This document shows, one piece after another, positions 9,037-19,324 of a stretch of DNA of 64,000 nucleotides (position 1 is the first letter of the stretch; each line of letters starts with the position of its first letter). Position numbers and translations under genes: made by a program. The stretch is from Halomonas sp. SpR1. GTDB lineage: Bacteria; Pseudomonadota; Gammaproteobacteria; Pseudomonadales; Halomonadaceae. Under the pieces are notes generated by a model. It had not been told where the DNA came from and made no database searches. It saw only the letters and a list, made by a program, of their open reading frames with translations. The DNA lies in contig NZ_JAUAMB010000001.1 in the NCBI RefSeq assembly GCF_031010175.1, positions 186,001-250,000 on the forward strand, in the 5' to 3' direction.

Positions 9037-10329
9037 ATGCGGGTGTTACTTTACGGTAGCGAGTTAAGCGCTGCGACGGCAGCCGCTGCGTTAGCCTGGG
9101 TGGGCCATCAGGTGCAGTGGTTACCCCATGCCGATGCGCCCTGGTCAGCTCTTTCCCAAGTGGATTGGCTACGTAGCGAACCTCAACTAATGGCACACCT
9201 TGAACAGGGCTTGGCGGAGGGCACGCTGCAGGTCATTGATCAACTGAAGGATGCGGTCATTCCTGAAGTCATCTGGCTGGCGTTATCGCCCGCACAGCGC
9301 AATTCAGCCAGTACGCTTGTTGAAGATCCGCTACTGGCTGATCAGCAGGGCATTGTGCTGATCAATAACTCAACGTTTCCAGTCGGCGAGACCGAGCGCC
9401 TGCATGCGCTGATGGGCACCCAGCACACCAGCGTGGCACTCCCCGATACGCTGGAAGAGGGTCGGGCGTGGGACTCGTTTACCCGCCCCTCTAGGCGGCT
9501 GCTGGGTTGTGATGATGCCACAGGCGAACAGGTGACCAGGGAGCTATTACGCGCCTTTAATCGCCGCAGCGAGGTATTCCAGTGTATGCCGCGCCGCGCC
9601 GCGGAGCTCACCAAGCTGGCGATTAACGGCATGCTCGCTACGCGCATCAGTTATATGAATGAAATTGCGGGCTTGGCTGATACCCTGGGGGTGGATGTTG
9701 AGCATGTCCGGCAGGGCATGGGCGCTGACTCGCGGATTGGTTTTGAATACTTGTATCCCGGATGTGGTTTTGGCGGGCCTAATTTCTCACGGGATTTGAT
9801 TCGCCTGGCTGATGTTCAGCTACAAAGTGGCCGCTATTCAGCGCTGCTTGAGCAGGTGATGGATATCAACGAGCAGAAGAAAGAGACCCTGTTCCGCAAG
9901 CTATGGTCCCACTTTGCTGGCGAGATGGCAGGTAAAACGGTGGCGATTTGGGGCGCCGCGTTTAAACCCGGCACTGCGCGTATTGATCATGCTCCGGTAT
10001 TAACGCTGCTTGAGGCGCTTTGGGCGCAGGGGGTTAAAGTTCAGCTCCACGACCCAGCGGCGGTGCCTGCTCTGCGCGCTTTGGTAGGCGAACGTGACGA
10101 TCTGATGACTTATACCCATGACCCCTACCAAGCTTGTGAGGGGGCCGATGCCCTAATGCTAGTGACCGAATGGAAAACGTATTGGAACCCTGACTGGCAC
10201 CGACTCGGCTCGCTATTAAACGCTAAACTCGTATTAGATGGGCGCAATATTTACGATCCTGAGTTTGTTGCCAGCTGTGGATTAATGTACCGAGGTATTG
10301 GCCGTCGTGCCGACCCGAAGACTCTTTGA
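9037..10329 (+). CDS. UDP-glucose 6-dehydrogenase homologue lacking the catalytic cysteine
   Basis: The 430-residue product aligns in order with the UDP-glucose/GDP-mannose dehydrogenase family. The central helix KLAINGMLATRISYMNEIAGL keeps the conserved Lys and Asn. The C-terminal half keeps GAAFKPGT, LVTEW and LDGRNIYDP. Two key features are changed. The N-terminal GxGxxG NAD loop reads GSELSA. The active-site loop that is normally GGSCFPKD reads GGPNFSRD, so the nucleophilic Cys is Asn. The frame is intact and codon use is normal, so it is not simply decayed. It may be a pseudoenzyme or have another activity. It is coupled to galU. Confidence 0.75.
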   Translation: MRVLLYGSELSAATAAAALAWVGHQVQWLPHADAPWSALSQVDWLRSEPQLMAHLEQGLAEGTLQVIDQLKDAVIPEVIWLALSPAQRNSASTLVEDPLLADQQGIVLINNSTFPVGETERLHALMGTQHTSVALPDTLEEGRAWDSFTRPSRRLLGCDDATGEQVTRELLRAFNRRSEVFQCMPRRAAELTKLAINGMLATRISYMNEIAGLADTLGVDVEHVRQGMGADSRIGFEYLYPGCGFGGPNFSRDLIRLADVQLQSGRYSALLEQVMDINEQKKETLFRKLWSHFAGEMAGKTVAIWGAAFKPGTARIDHAPVLTLLEALWAQGVKVQLHDPAAVPALRALVGERDDLMTYTHDPYQACEGADALMLVTEWKTYWNPDWHRLGSLLNAKLVLDGRNIYDPEFVASCGLMYRGIGRRADPKTL

Positions 10330-10338
10330 GGAAATGTC

Positions 10339-11160
10339 ATGCCAGACGCCACCGCATCCTCTCGTATTGTGCCCGATGTGGATCAAAGCTTGACGGCGCA
10401 ACATCTACGCCATCGAAAGGGGCCGACAATATGGCCGCTATGGCTATGTATGTTACTGATCATTGCGCTATTGGGCGCGGCGGCAGTTGGACTGTGGTAC
10501 GAACGTGAACGGCTGCTCGATGAGATTCACCGGGTGAGTGGGGAGGTCTCCAATGTGCATGCTCGGTTGGATTCGGATGACACGGACGTACAAGATACGA
10601 TAACCTTTGTACAAGCTCAGATGTCGACGCTTTTCCAAGAGCAGGAGCAGCTTGCCACATCGTTGGCCGCCACCCGCGAAGAGCTATACGGTTTTCTCAC
10701 CACTAGCGAGGATACGGTCTCTAGCGACTCAATCAACACGCTGATGCAGCAGTTGTCTCAGCTTAGGGAGCAAGCCGAACTGCGCGACAGTCAGTTAATG
10801 GCGGTGCGGGAATCCCTTGATGCCTTGGAACAAACGGGGGCGTCGGGGCGTCAAAATCTCGTTGCAGAGGTATCCCATTTGGAGCAACTGACTGGACAGC
10901 GAATCGAGGAGCTGGATAGTCAACTCAACAGCGTCACTAGTGCTTGGGAAGAGCAGTTGTCAGCCCATAGAGCGGCAATTGAGGATCGCTTTGATGAATT
11001 AGAAACGTCCGTTGCAGCGCTGGAAGCACCGGTAGATCAAGCAGCCCTGGAAGAACTGGAACAACAGTGGTCTCAACGCCTGAATTCGTTGGAAAGCGAT
11101 GTGCGCCAAGTGCGACAAGCACAGCTTGCCTTCAGTGCCCAGTTAGAGATGTTGCGTTAA
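10339..11160 (+). CDS. Single-pass membrane protein with long periplasmic coiled coil, unknown function
   Basis: I do not recognise a named family. The 273-residue product has a basic cytoplasmic N-terminus, one membrane helix at about residues 31-53, and a coiled coil rich in Glu, Gln and Leu over the rest. A GAGG at about 10327 overlaps the stop of the UGDH-like gene and is well placed for ATG 10339. It probably shares a transcript with galU and the UGDH homologue. tamA follows after about 100 bases. A scaffold role in envelope polysaccharide or outer-membrane assembly is only a guess. Confidence 0.7.
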   Translation: MPDATASSRIVPDVDQSLTAQHLRHRKGPTIWPLWLCMLLIIALLGAAAVGLWYERERLLDEIHRVSGEVSNVHARLDSDDTDVQDTITFVQAQMSTLFQEQEQLATSLAATREELYGFLTTSEDTVSSDSINTLMQQLSQLREQAELRDSQLMAVRESLDALEQTGASGRQNLVAEVSHLEQLTGQRIEELDSQLNSVTSAWEEQLSAHRAAIEDRFDELETSVAALEAPVDQAALEELEQQWSQRLNSLESDVRQVRQAQLAFSAQLEMLR

Positions 11161-11264
11161 CGAATTGCATCGAGAGTATAAGTGCGACTGCTTAATCTTT
11201 GACGTGCTAGCGCATTGCAATGCTTAGGCGATGAAGCCGCTGATTTAGGTTGGGATAAAAATGT

Positions 11265-13118
11265 ATGGGAAGACAACGGCAATGGACATTAGCCACAGGA
11301 CGCACGTTTTTTGCAGTGCTACCGCTGTTATGCGTATCACATGGAGCATGGGCGTTAGAAGCGACCATCGCGGGCGTTTCCAATGAGGTCGAAGGCAATA
11401 TCCAAGCCTATTTAGAGAACATCGATGCAGCGCAATATACTGAGGTGCGCCTGGAGGGCGAAATTCGCCGACGCACCCAGGAAGCAATGCGTGTTTATGG
11501 CTACTATGAGCCTGAAATAACCCTTGAACGCGCCACGGATGAGCGCGTCTGGCTTGAAATCGAGCCGGGCCCCCAGGTTGAAATTGAAATTCTGTCAATC
11601 AACGTGGAAGGCGATGCAAGTGAAGACCCTCCTTTTCAACAGGCCGTAAAGAACTTCCCATTAAAGGAAGGGGATGCACTTCGCCATGCCCCTTGGGATC
11701 GGCTGAGCAATCAGTTTTCAGGATTGGCTATCGAACGTGGCTACTTTGACTGGGGGTTTACCGATCGGCGTATGGAAGTACGCCCCTATTTGCAAAGTGC
11801 GCGACTCTATATGAATTTCGATAGCGGCCCCCGCTATCAATTTGGTGCAACCTCTATCACCGGCAGTCATATTGAGCTAGACAGGTTGCGACGCATGCAG
11901 CCTTTCGAGCAGGGCGATCCCTATTTAGCCCAATCCATAGCAAAATATAATCAATCGCTTGCTGAAACCGGCTGGTTTAGTTCGGTCTCGGTGCGCCCAC
12001 GCCTTGAGACCGCCCAGGAACTGACGATTTCTCCATCTGGCGGCGGAGCTCCCTGGTGGAGTGAGGCTACCGCCTCTCAGCCAGAGCGCCCGCGTGTCAC
12101 CAGTGCTGCCTTGGCCAGCGCATTAAGACTTAATAAGCGCAGTGATACCCAACTACCGATCGATGTCAGTGTTGAACCTGCTGATCGCCATCAGTTTGAA
12201 GTGGGTATTGGCTACGCCACCGATGTAGGGCCGCGGCTGCGCTTTGGTTGGGATCAACCATGGATTAACCGCTATGGTCATAGCCTTGATCACGACCTCT
12301 ATTTATCTGCCCCAGAGCAGCGTTTCACCGGGGTGTATAACGTGCCCCTTGAGGATCCGCTTCGTGACAGCTATCGGCTTCAATACGGGATTCGTAATGT
12401 CGACGACAGCGACACCAAGTCGCTAGAAGGCACCGTTGAACTGGCTCGGCGATGGCAGTTCGATAATGACTGGGTACAAACTCTCTATTTTCGTACTACC
12501 TATGAGGATTTCGAGCAGGGCGGCGAAGCGGATCAGGTTTGGTTGTTCTACCCAGGTATCCAGTGGTCGCGCACCCGGACGCGCCCCCAGCGCTTCCCAT
12601 TATGGGGTGATCGTCAGCAGCTCTCTTTAGAGTACTCAGATACCGTCTGGGGCTCAGATGCTAAGTTCGCTCGCATTACGGGAGATACGGAGTGGATTCG
12701 TATGGTCGGCAGCGATAACCGCTTCTTGGCGCGCGTCAGTGTCGGTGCCATTGAAACCGATGATTTTGCCAAGATACCGCCATCGCTGCGCTTTTTCGCG
12801 GGTGGCGACCGCAGTGTACGCGGTTACTCCTATGAGAGCTTATCTCCTCGCAATGACGAGGGTCGACTGCGTGGTGGGCAGCAAATGCTCACCTCGACTC
12901 TGGAGTACCAGCGCCGCGTGACGGGTGATTGGTGGGGGGCCACTTTCGTGGATAGCGGCGACGCCTTTGATAACTGGGGGCCTAATGATTTGAAAACCGG
13001 GGCCGGTGCCGGGGTGCGCTGGGTCTCGCCGGTGGGGCCAATTCGCTTTGACATTGCCCACCCCTTCGACCATGAAGACGATTGGCGTTTGCACTTTTCC
13101 ATCGGGCCTGAATTCTAG
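11265..13118 (+). CDS. tamA: Autotransporter assembly complex protein TamA
   Basis: TamA is an Omp85-family outer-membrane protein that works with TamB in outer-membrane protein or lipid insertion. The 617-residue product starts with a signal peptide (LLCVSHGAWA, about residue 30). POTRA domains follow to about residue 270, then a 16-strand barrel that includes RFFAGGDRSVRGY (the conserved Omp85 RGY motif) and ends in Phe. The tamB start follows after nine bases, so the pair is an operon. Confidence 0.93.
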   Translation: MGRQRQWTLATGRTFFAVLPLLCVSHGAWALEATIAGVSNEVEGNIQAYLENIDAAQYTEVRLEGEIRRRTQEAMRVYGYYEPEITLERATDERVWLEIEPGPQVEIEILSINVEGDASEDPPFQQAVKNFPLKEGDALRHAPWDRLSNQFSGLAIERGYFDWGFTDRRMEVRPYLQSARLYMNFDSGPRYQFGATSITGSHIELDRLRRMQPFEQGDPYLAQSIAKYNQSLAETGWFSSVSVRPRLETAQELTISPSGGGAPWWSEATASQPERPRVTSAALASALRLNKRSDTQLPIDVSVEPADRHQFEVGIGYATDVGPRLRFGWDQPWINRYGHSLDHDLYLSAPEQRFTGVYNVPLEDPLRDSYRLQYGIRNVDDSDTKSLEGTVELARRWQFDNDWVQTLYFRTTYEDFEQGGEADQVWLFYPGIQWSRTRTRPQRFPLWGDRQQLSLEYSDTVWGSDAKFARITGDTEWIRMVGSDNRFLARVSVGAIETDDFAKIPPSLRFFAGGDRSVRGYSYESLSPRNDEGRLRGGQQMLTSTLEYQRRVTGDWWGATFVDSGDAFDNWGPNDLKTGAGAGVRWVSPVGPIRFDIAHPFDHEDDWRLHFSIGPEF

Positions 13119-13127
13119 GAGAGAGAC

Positions 13128-16100
13128 TTGTCGCAGGTTGAACCGGCTACATCTGATAAACGCCGTACATTGTCCCCCCAATACCGCGCTTGGCTCCTGC
13201 TCTGGAGCCTTGTACGTCTTGTTATTGTTCTACCCATTTGGCTGTTTGGCATAGTAGCGCTAGTTGTTGGGGTTGCATTATCTCCCTGGGGCACCGGTGT
13301 GCTGCTCTCCCAAGGTGAGCAGCGTGGTTTTTTCACCTACGGGCAGCATGAAGGGGGCTTGCTCGACCATTTTCAGCTCGAAGATTTCCAGCTACAGCTG
13401 GGCGAAACCCGTATAAGCGTGGATGAGTTTGAACTCCAGTGGGCAGATGACTGTGTGCTGTCAGGGCGCTTATGCATCGACACACTGCGTGTGGTGGGCG
13501 CCGACGTCCAGCTAGGCCCACCCAGTGAGCAAGCGCCACCTCCCGAAGAGGGGGGGAGCCCGTTGGCTATTCGTTTTCCTTTTCCCATCGAACTACGTTC
13601 GCTGCTGCTGGACGATGTTAACCTCAGGCTTGCCGATGGTACCGAAGTAGCGTGGCATTCGTTAAGCTCGGCAGCCATCGCTGAAGGAAACACAGTTCGC
13701 CTCTCGTCAACCCATTTGGAGCAGCCACGTGTCTATTTGCCACCCTCCTCGGGTGTGCTGCTAACCCAGGGTATTGAAACACCGCTGCAGGCTGAAGCCA
13801 TTGATGCCGCTATATTACTCAACCAGCCACCTCAAGAGGCCGTGGCGGCGGTGGAATCGCTAGAGCAGCAGCTTGAAGCACGCGAGCGCCTGGAGCTGCC
13901 GGAAATCTCGCTACCGGTAGATATCCAGCTCCCTGAATTTTCGCTCAACGATTTTCGTCTGGAAGGGGCTACCGAGTATCGCGTCGAGCGACTGCAGCTT
14001 GGATTGCTGACCGAGGGGAGTAACGTTGAAGTAACCGAGCTTTCCGTGGTTACCCAGGATGCTGAGGCGGAGTTAACCGCAAACGCTACCTTAACCGGTA
14101 ACTATCCACTCGAAGCCCGCCTAGCGGTCGAGCTGTTTTTACCTGAGATCTACCCTGAGCTAAGCGGCGAGTCGTTAACCTTGACGCTGTCTGGCCCACT
14201 GGATGCGCTTGAAGCGCAGTTGGATGCCTCCGGTGCGGTCAACGCATCACTCAGGGGGCAAGTCGACGCGCTAGCCCCAACGCTTCCGTTTCAACTGCAG
14301 CTGCAAAGTGACCAAGCAGAGTGGCCTTTGCCTGGGCCTGGAGATGAAAGCCCTGGTGACCGCGTGGATGGAAGCACCGAAGAAGAGACAGCCCAAGCTT
14401 ATATTGTCGATGACTTGAACCTACAGGTAACCGGTAGTCTTAGCGCTTACAGTGCTCAGCTCGCCATGGCGGTTGAGGGGCCGAGCCTCCCGCGCACTCA
14501 AATTAACGTCACCGGTGAGGGCGATCTTGAGCAGTTTAGCTGGCAACCACTCACCCTGGCGGTTGGCGAAAGCTCTTTGCGCAGCGAAGGTAATATTAGC
14601 TGGCTGGCACCGTTAACGGTTAACGCTAGTATTCGTTTGGATCAGTTTAACCCTGCCCACTTCGTTGACCAGCTAGAGGGTAATTTAAACGGCGATATTG
14701 AGCTTGCCCTTAGCCAACATCAGGGCCAGCAAGAAGAGGATTATTGGTCGATTAGCGTGCCCACTTTAGCGATTGATGGCGAACTGCGCGACTACCCGCT
14801 AACGTTGCAAGCTACCTTTGACGCTAATAGCAATCTGGAATTGGATATTGACGAGCTGCTATTCACCCAGGGGAATAATCGCCTGGAAGCAGCGGGACAA
14901 GTCAGCCAACAGGCGATGTCGTTAAATGCGGATATTGCCCTGCGCCAGCTGCAAACCCTCTCGCCAGATTTGGCGGGCACTATCGTGGGTACGCTAGAGG
15001 CGAGCGGCAGTTTTAACCAGCCCCAAGTACTCGCCAACTTACAGGGTGATGGCGTACGTTTTGGCGAGAACCGGGTTGAGCGGTTAACGCTGGATGCCGA
15101 TGTGCAGGGCATCGATAACCCTAACCTCGATGTCCAACTGGCGCTACAAAACGTCAATGCGGGAGGGCAGTCGCTGACAAACATTCAGGCCAACCTTGCT
15201 GGACGCCTCTCAGAACATCGGCTTGAGCTGAGCGCCCAAGGCGCCGACAACAGCGCTCTTGGCCGCGCGCAGCTTGCCTTGGATGGCCGTTTTGATCAGC
15301 AGAGCCAGCTGTATCAAGCTCGCTTGACACCGCTGGAAATCGATTCTGAGGCAGGCGATATTCGCCTTGAAGCCCCTATGGACGTGCGCTACAACTTAGC
15401 TAATGGTGAGGCCCGTCTGTCGACGTTCTGCCTGCGCCGTGAGCAGGGCGGGCTAGTCTGTTCCGAAGAGGCGATCGTTGCTTCTGCACAACAGGGCAAC
15501 GCCGTGCTTACGGTACGCGAAGTGCCAATGGAAATGTTAGAGCCATTTTTGCCGGAGGAGTGGCAGCTAGAGGGCGACACAACCGCGGATCTCGTCGCCA
15601 ACTGGCGGCAGGGCGGCGCGCGATGGCAGGCTGAGCTGCAAATTCTTAGCGAACTCGCTATTACCGCCGTTAATGATTATGGCCAGCCAGTCCAACTGCC
15701 GGAAATCAGTTTGGACGCTCAGATTGAAGCCACCCAATCTCAGGCGGATGCCAATGTATCGCTCTCGCTTGCCGAGGCGGGTGACATCAACTTAGACCTG
15801 TCGGTCAATGACCCATTAGGGGCCGGCGCATTATCAGGCGAGCTGCGCGCAAACAATGTGTCGCTGCAACCCTATCGGCCCATGCTGGTGGGAATGGATC
15901 GATTGGAAGGCGATTTATCGGGCAGCGTTCAAATTACCGGCACCACTGCGGCTCCTGACTTACAGGGCCAGCTCGGCCTACGCGGCATAGGGGTAAGTGG
16001 CCCGGATATCCCTGTCGATGTTCAGGGGGGGGAACTGGTGGTCTCTTTCGATGGTGAAGAGGGCGATATTAACGGTTATCTGGCCGCTGAGCGCGGGCGT

Positions 16101-17195
16101 TTGAACATCACTGGTGATGCTTATTGGCCAAGCGGAGATGATTGGCGGATTGGCGTTGACCTGAATGCCGTCCAAGAGCCTATCTTGGTTGTACTGCCGC
16201 AGTTTGGCCGTCTTGAGGTAGCGCCGGATATCCGTATCCGGGTCACGCCGGAAAGGCTGCAAGTGAGGGGAGACGTCAATTTACCCTGGGCGCGGCTTGA
16301 AATTGGCGATATGCCCTCATCGGCCGTCACGCCGAGTAGCGACGAAATAATTATTACCGAGCGCGACGACCGCCAGGCGGAAATAGAGGCCCAGCGTGCG
16401 GCTGCCAGTGGGGAGGGCCCCAGCGCTGCGGATGAGCTTGCCGCCAGCGGTATGGCCATTGATGTGCTGGTGACCTTGACCCTGGGCCGTGATATGCAAA
16501 TTTCAGCCTACGGCCTGGAATCGGGATTAGGCGGTGCGCTGGAAGTTCGCCAAAGTAGCGGGGCGTTGCAGCTGTTTGGCGATGTTAATTTGGTTGATGG
16601 TCGTTTCCAGGCGTTTGGCCAAGACCTGATTATTCGCCGCGGTGAACTGCTGTTTAGTGGCCCACCGGGGCTGCCTACGCTGGACTTCGAGGCCATTCGC
16701 AACCCTGACGTCACCGAAGATGATGTCATTGCGGGCTTGCGGGTAACCGGCAGCGCCGAAGCTCCGAACGTAATGATCTTTTCTGAACCCCCAATGGATG
16801 AATCCCGTGCACTCTCTTACCTATTACGGGGTCGCGCGCCAGATGCTTCCGGTGGCGGTATGGATAGCGCTTTGACAACCGCGCTCATTGGTATGTCCTT
16901 GGGTCGCACCGGTGGTGCGGTGGGCTCAATTGGTGAAGCCTTCGGTATTGACGACTTGACGCTGGATACCGCCGGTGCTGGCGACGACAGCCAAGTTGCT
17001 GTCAGCGGTCAACTTACCGATGATCTTAGAATTAGTTACGGCGTGGGAATTTTCTCGCCGATTGCCGAACTAACGCTGCGCTACACGCTGTGGCGTAACC
17101 TTTATGTGCAGGCCGTATCGGGTACCAATCAAGCAGTGGATTTGATCTATACCTTTACCCGTTCCGGTAATCCCAAAATTATACAGCAGCAATAA
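13128..17195 (+). CDS. tamB: Translocation and assembly module TamB (AsmA-like, DUF490)
   Basis: TamB is a very long inner-membrane-anchored periplasmic protein that forms a lipid-conducting groove and partners TamA. The 1355-residue product has an N-terminal helix at about residues 25-50, long beta-rich repeats, and the conserved C-terminal DUF490 domain from about residue 1010, with [10 protein letters not shown] and a final strand region [13 protein letters not shown]. The start is TTG 13128, supported by AGGAGAG five bases upstream; no ATG is well placed. Confidence 0.93.
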   Translation: MSQVEPATSDKRRTLSPQYRAWLLLWSLVRLVIVLPIWLFGIVALVVGVALSPWGTGVLLSQGEQRGFFTYGQHEGGLLDHFQLEDFQLQLGETRISVDEFELQWADDCVLSGRLCIDTLRVVGADVQLGPPSEQAPPPEEGGSPLAIRFPFPIELRSLLLDDVNLRLADGTEVAWHSLSSAAIAEGNTVRLSSTHLEQPRVYLPPSSGVLLTQGIETPLQAEAIDAAILLNQPPQEAVAAVESLEQQLEARERLELPEISLPVDIQLPEFSLNDFRLEGATEYRVERLQLGLLTEGSNVEVTELSVVTQDAEAELTANATLTGNYPLEARLAVELFLPEIYPELSGESLTLTLSGPLDALEAQLDASGAVNASLRGQVDALAPTLPFQLQLQSDQAEWPLPGPGDESPGDRVDGSTEEETAQAYIVDDLNLQVTGSLSAYSAQLAMAVEGPSLPRTQINVTGEGDLEQFSWQPLTLAVGESSLRSEGNISWLAPLTVNASIRLDQFNPAHFVDQLEGNLNGDIELALSQHQGQQEEDYWSISVPTLAIDGELRDYPLTLQATFDANSNLELDIDELLFTQGNNRLEAAGQVSQQAMSLNADIALRQLQTLSPDLAGTIVGTLEASGSFNQPQVLANLQGDGVRFGENRVERLTLDADVQGIDNPNLDVQLALQNVNAGGQSLTNIQANLAGRLSEHRLELSAQGADNSALGRAQLALDGRFDQQSQLYQARLTPLEIDSEAGDIRLEAPMDVRYNLANGEARLSTFCLRREQGGLVCSEEAIVASAQQGNAVLTVREVPMEMLEPFLPEEWQLEGDTTADLVANWRQGGARWQAELQILSELAITAVNDYGQPVQLPEISLDAQIEATQSQADANVSLSLAEAGDINLDLSVNDPLGAGALSGELRANNVSLQPYRPMLVGMDRLEGDLSGSVQITGTTAAPDLQGQLGLRGIGVSGPDIPVDVQGGELVVSFDGEEGDINGYLAAERGRLNITGDAYWPSGDDWRIGVDLNAVQEPILVVLPQFGRLEVAPDIRIRVTPERLQVRGDVNLPWARLEIGDMPSSAVTPSSDEIIITERDDRQAEIEAQRAAASGEGPSAADELAASGMAIDVLVTLTLGRDMQISAYGLESGLGGALEVRQSSGALQLFGDVNLVDGRFQAFGQDLIIRRGELLFSGPPGLPTLDFEAIRNPDVTEDDVIAGLRVTGSAEAPNVMIFSEPPMDESRALSYLLRGRAPDASGGGMDSALTTALIGMSLGRTGGAVGSIGEAFGIDDLTLDTAGAGDDSQVAVSGQLTDDLRISYGVGIFSPIAELTLRYTLWRNLYVQAVSGTNQAVDLIYTFTRSGNPKIIQQQ

Positions 17196-17206
17196 GTGAG
17201 GGCGAA

Positions 17207-17839
17207 ATGTCGCTATTTTCAAACGCTATCTCAAGTGCAGGCCGTGTACTGCCTGGGCGTGATACGCCCATAGAAACAAGCCAGCTGCATACCATTAATG
17301 GGCACTCGCTCCATCCGCCATTTCCCGAAGGTCACGAAGAGATTGTGTTGGGTATGGGCTGTTTTTGGGGCGTAGAACGCCTGTTTTGGCAACTGCCTGG
17401 CGTCTATGTCACTGCGGCGGGGTATGCCGGTGGAGAAACGCCAAACCCTACCTATGAGGAGACGTGCACTGGACGTACGGGCCACACCGAGGTGGTGCGG
17501 GTTATTTATGACCCTAAGCAAATCAAGCTGGAAACGTTGTTGCAGGTTTTCTGGGAACAGCACGACCCGACCCAAGGCAATCGCCAGGGTAACGATATTG
17601 GCTCTCAGTACCGTTCTGCTATTTTCACTACCAGCGAAGCGCAGCAAACGGCAGCCAAGCAGAGCGCGGCAGCGTATCAGCAGGCGCTCGATAAGGCGGG
17701 AAGAGGGGCGATTACCACTGAGATAAAGCCGCTCGAAACCTTTTATTACGCAGAGGCCTACCATCAGCAATACCTTGATAAAAATCCCAATGGCTACTGT
17801 GGCCTAAAAGGGACTGGCGTCACGTGCCCAATAGGTTAA
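17207..17839 (+). CDS. msrA: Peptide-methionine (S)-S-oxide reductase MsrA
   Basis: MsrA repairs oxidised methionine. The 210-residue product has the catalytic GCFWG motif with C52, then [23 protein letters not shown] cut across residues 66-90 and the EHDPTQ-like [15 protein letters not shown] segment. Near the C-terminus, [15 protein letters not shown] supplies recycling cysteines. The length matches E. coli MsrA. It starts 11 bases after tamB and may be cotranscribed. Confidence 0.94.
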   Translation: MSLFSNAISSAGRVLPGRDTPIETSQLHTINGHSLHPPFPEGHEEIVLGMGCFWGVERLFWQLPGVYVTAAGYAGGETPNPTYEETCTGRTGHTEVVRVIYDPKQIKLETLLQVFWEQHDPTQGNRQGNDIGSQYRSAIFTTSEAQQTAAKQSAAAYQQALDKAGRGAITTEIKPLETFYYAEAYHQQYLDKNPNGYCGLKGTGVTCPIG

Positions 17840-17889
17840 AAAGTAATTGATTAGCCATTTAACCAACGCATCATCGATAGGAAGCCATT

Positions 17890-18417
17890 ATGCAGCAACG
17901 TTATCATTTAAAGTGGGCTTCCCCGCGCTGTGCGGCAGTCAGCGTCTTGGCGCTAATCTTATCCACGCCGCTGGCTTGGGCAGACAATGAGACAAGTGAC
18001 TTAGCCATGCCTCAGGCGGTCAGCGATACGCCATTCGCAAGCGAACGCGAAGCCGTGATTTGGCGCCGCGAAGAGCTTAAAGATATTGAGAGTCTGGTGC
18101 GTCAGCTGCGCTTTGATCTAATCAATAATCAAGATATTGAGGCCGCAACGCCGCGATTGCTGGAGCTGCAAGAGCGCGCCAGTGCGCAACGTTTATTGCC
18201 TGCATTTATCGAGGGCACACACGGCAGTGGTTCTGAAGCGCGGGCCTCTATATGGGAGGAGTGGGAACAGTTTGCGGCCGGTTTTACCGACCTTGAGGAT
18301 AAAATCGCCAATTTGGTAGACGTGGCCGAGCAACAAAATCCCCGTGATACTGCACGCGCGCTTTCAGAGGTAGGGGCAAGCTGTAAAAGTTGTCATCGTG
18401 CCTACCGCTACGACTAG
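17890..18417 (+). CDS. Cytochrome c'
   Basis: The 175-residue product has a Sec signal peptide ending near A31, an alpha-helical bundle, and a C-terminal heme c motif C165-K-S-C168-H169 followed by RAYR. This is the arrangement of cytochrome c', a periplasmic high-spin heme protein that binds NO and CO. A loose AGGAAG precedes the ATG. It follows msrA, so a role in oxidative or nitrosative defence is plausible. The C-terminal CxxCH placement distinguishes it from class I cytochromes. Confidence 0.85.
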   Translation: MQQRYHLKWASPRCAAVSVLALILSTPLAWADNETSDLAMPQAVSDTPFASEREAVIWRREELKDIESLVRQLRFDLINNQDIEAATPRLLELQERASAQRLLPAFIEGTHGSGSEARASIWEEWEQFAAGFTDLEDKIANLVDVAEQQNPRDTARALSEVGASCKSCHRAYRYD

Positions 18418-18459
18418 CGCAGCGGTAGGTCTTGGAGAAGTAGACGCTGGGGAGGGCGC

Positions 18460-19107
18460 TTAGTCGCCTTGCTGAATGCGATCAATACGGTAGAGCGTTT
18501 CCACTTGTTCTAGACCACTGATGGTGCAATTTAGGTCTTTAACGCGACCATCGCTTAACCCATAAACCCAGCCATGCACTGAGATCTGCTGACCACGCTG
18601 CCAGGCGCGCTGTAAAATCTTGGTGCGGCATAAACTATTTACCTGGGCTTTAACGTTGAGCTCGCACATGCGGTCGATTTGATCTTCAAGCGGGAGGTGC
18701 TCCAGCGAGCTCCGGTGGTGGTTGTACTGTTCGCGTACCGAATGCAGCCAATAATCTACCACGCCGCATTCGCCTCCCATCATGGCGGCTTTAATGCCCC
18801 CGCATCCATAGTGGCCGACAATCATTATATGGCTGACTTTAAGCACATCCACCGCGAACTGAACCACCGATAGCGCGTTCATATCCGTGTGGTGGAGTAG
18901 ATTGGCGACGTTACGATGGACGAAAACCTCGCCAGGCGGCAGAGCGATAATCTGATTCGCTGGCACTCGGCTGTCGGAGCAGCCAATCCATAAATAATCG
19001 GGGTTTTGCTGGTTCGAGAGACGCTTAAAGTAGTCGGGGTCTTCTTCACACATGCGTTCAGCCCAGGCGCGGTTATTATCGAGTAGCGTCGCAATAGGGT
19101 CAGACAT
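18460..19107 (-). CDS. can: Beta-class carbonic anhydrase
   Basis: This enzyme interconverts CO2 and bicarbonate. The 215-residue product has the zinc ligands C43, H99 and C102 and the Asp-Arg dyad D45/R47 (CSDSRVPA and GHYGCGG). The length and order match the Can/CynT family of E. coli. It is divergent from glutathione reductase and convergent with the cytochrome c' gene. Confidence 0.93.
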   Translation of the reverse strand: MSDPIATLLDNNRAWAERMCEEDPDYFKRLSNQQNPDYLWIGCSDSRVPANQIIALPPGEVFVHRNVANLLHHTDMNALSVVQFAVDVLKVSHIMIVGHYGCGGIKAAMMGGECGVVDYWLHSVREQYNHHRSSLEHLPLEDQIDRMCELNVKAQVNSLCRTKILQRAWQRGQQISVHGWVYGLSDGRVKDLNCTISGLEQVETLYRIDRIQQGD

Positions 19108-19324
19108 AGCGTTTCCAGTAAGGTTAAAGGGGTTGAATCACTGGTAGGTAAGCAGAATATCAAACCCTACTCAGTATAAAATTAGGGACTTTATAAAATA
19201 TGTGCCGGCACAAGAGTACAGCTGAAGGTTTTAACCTCCCCGGGCAGTCAGGTCAACCACCACACTTGGCCCTTTGACAATACGACGATTGACTTACACG
19301 AATTTAACTCCCCAGGAGCAAAGC

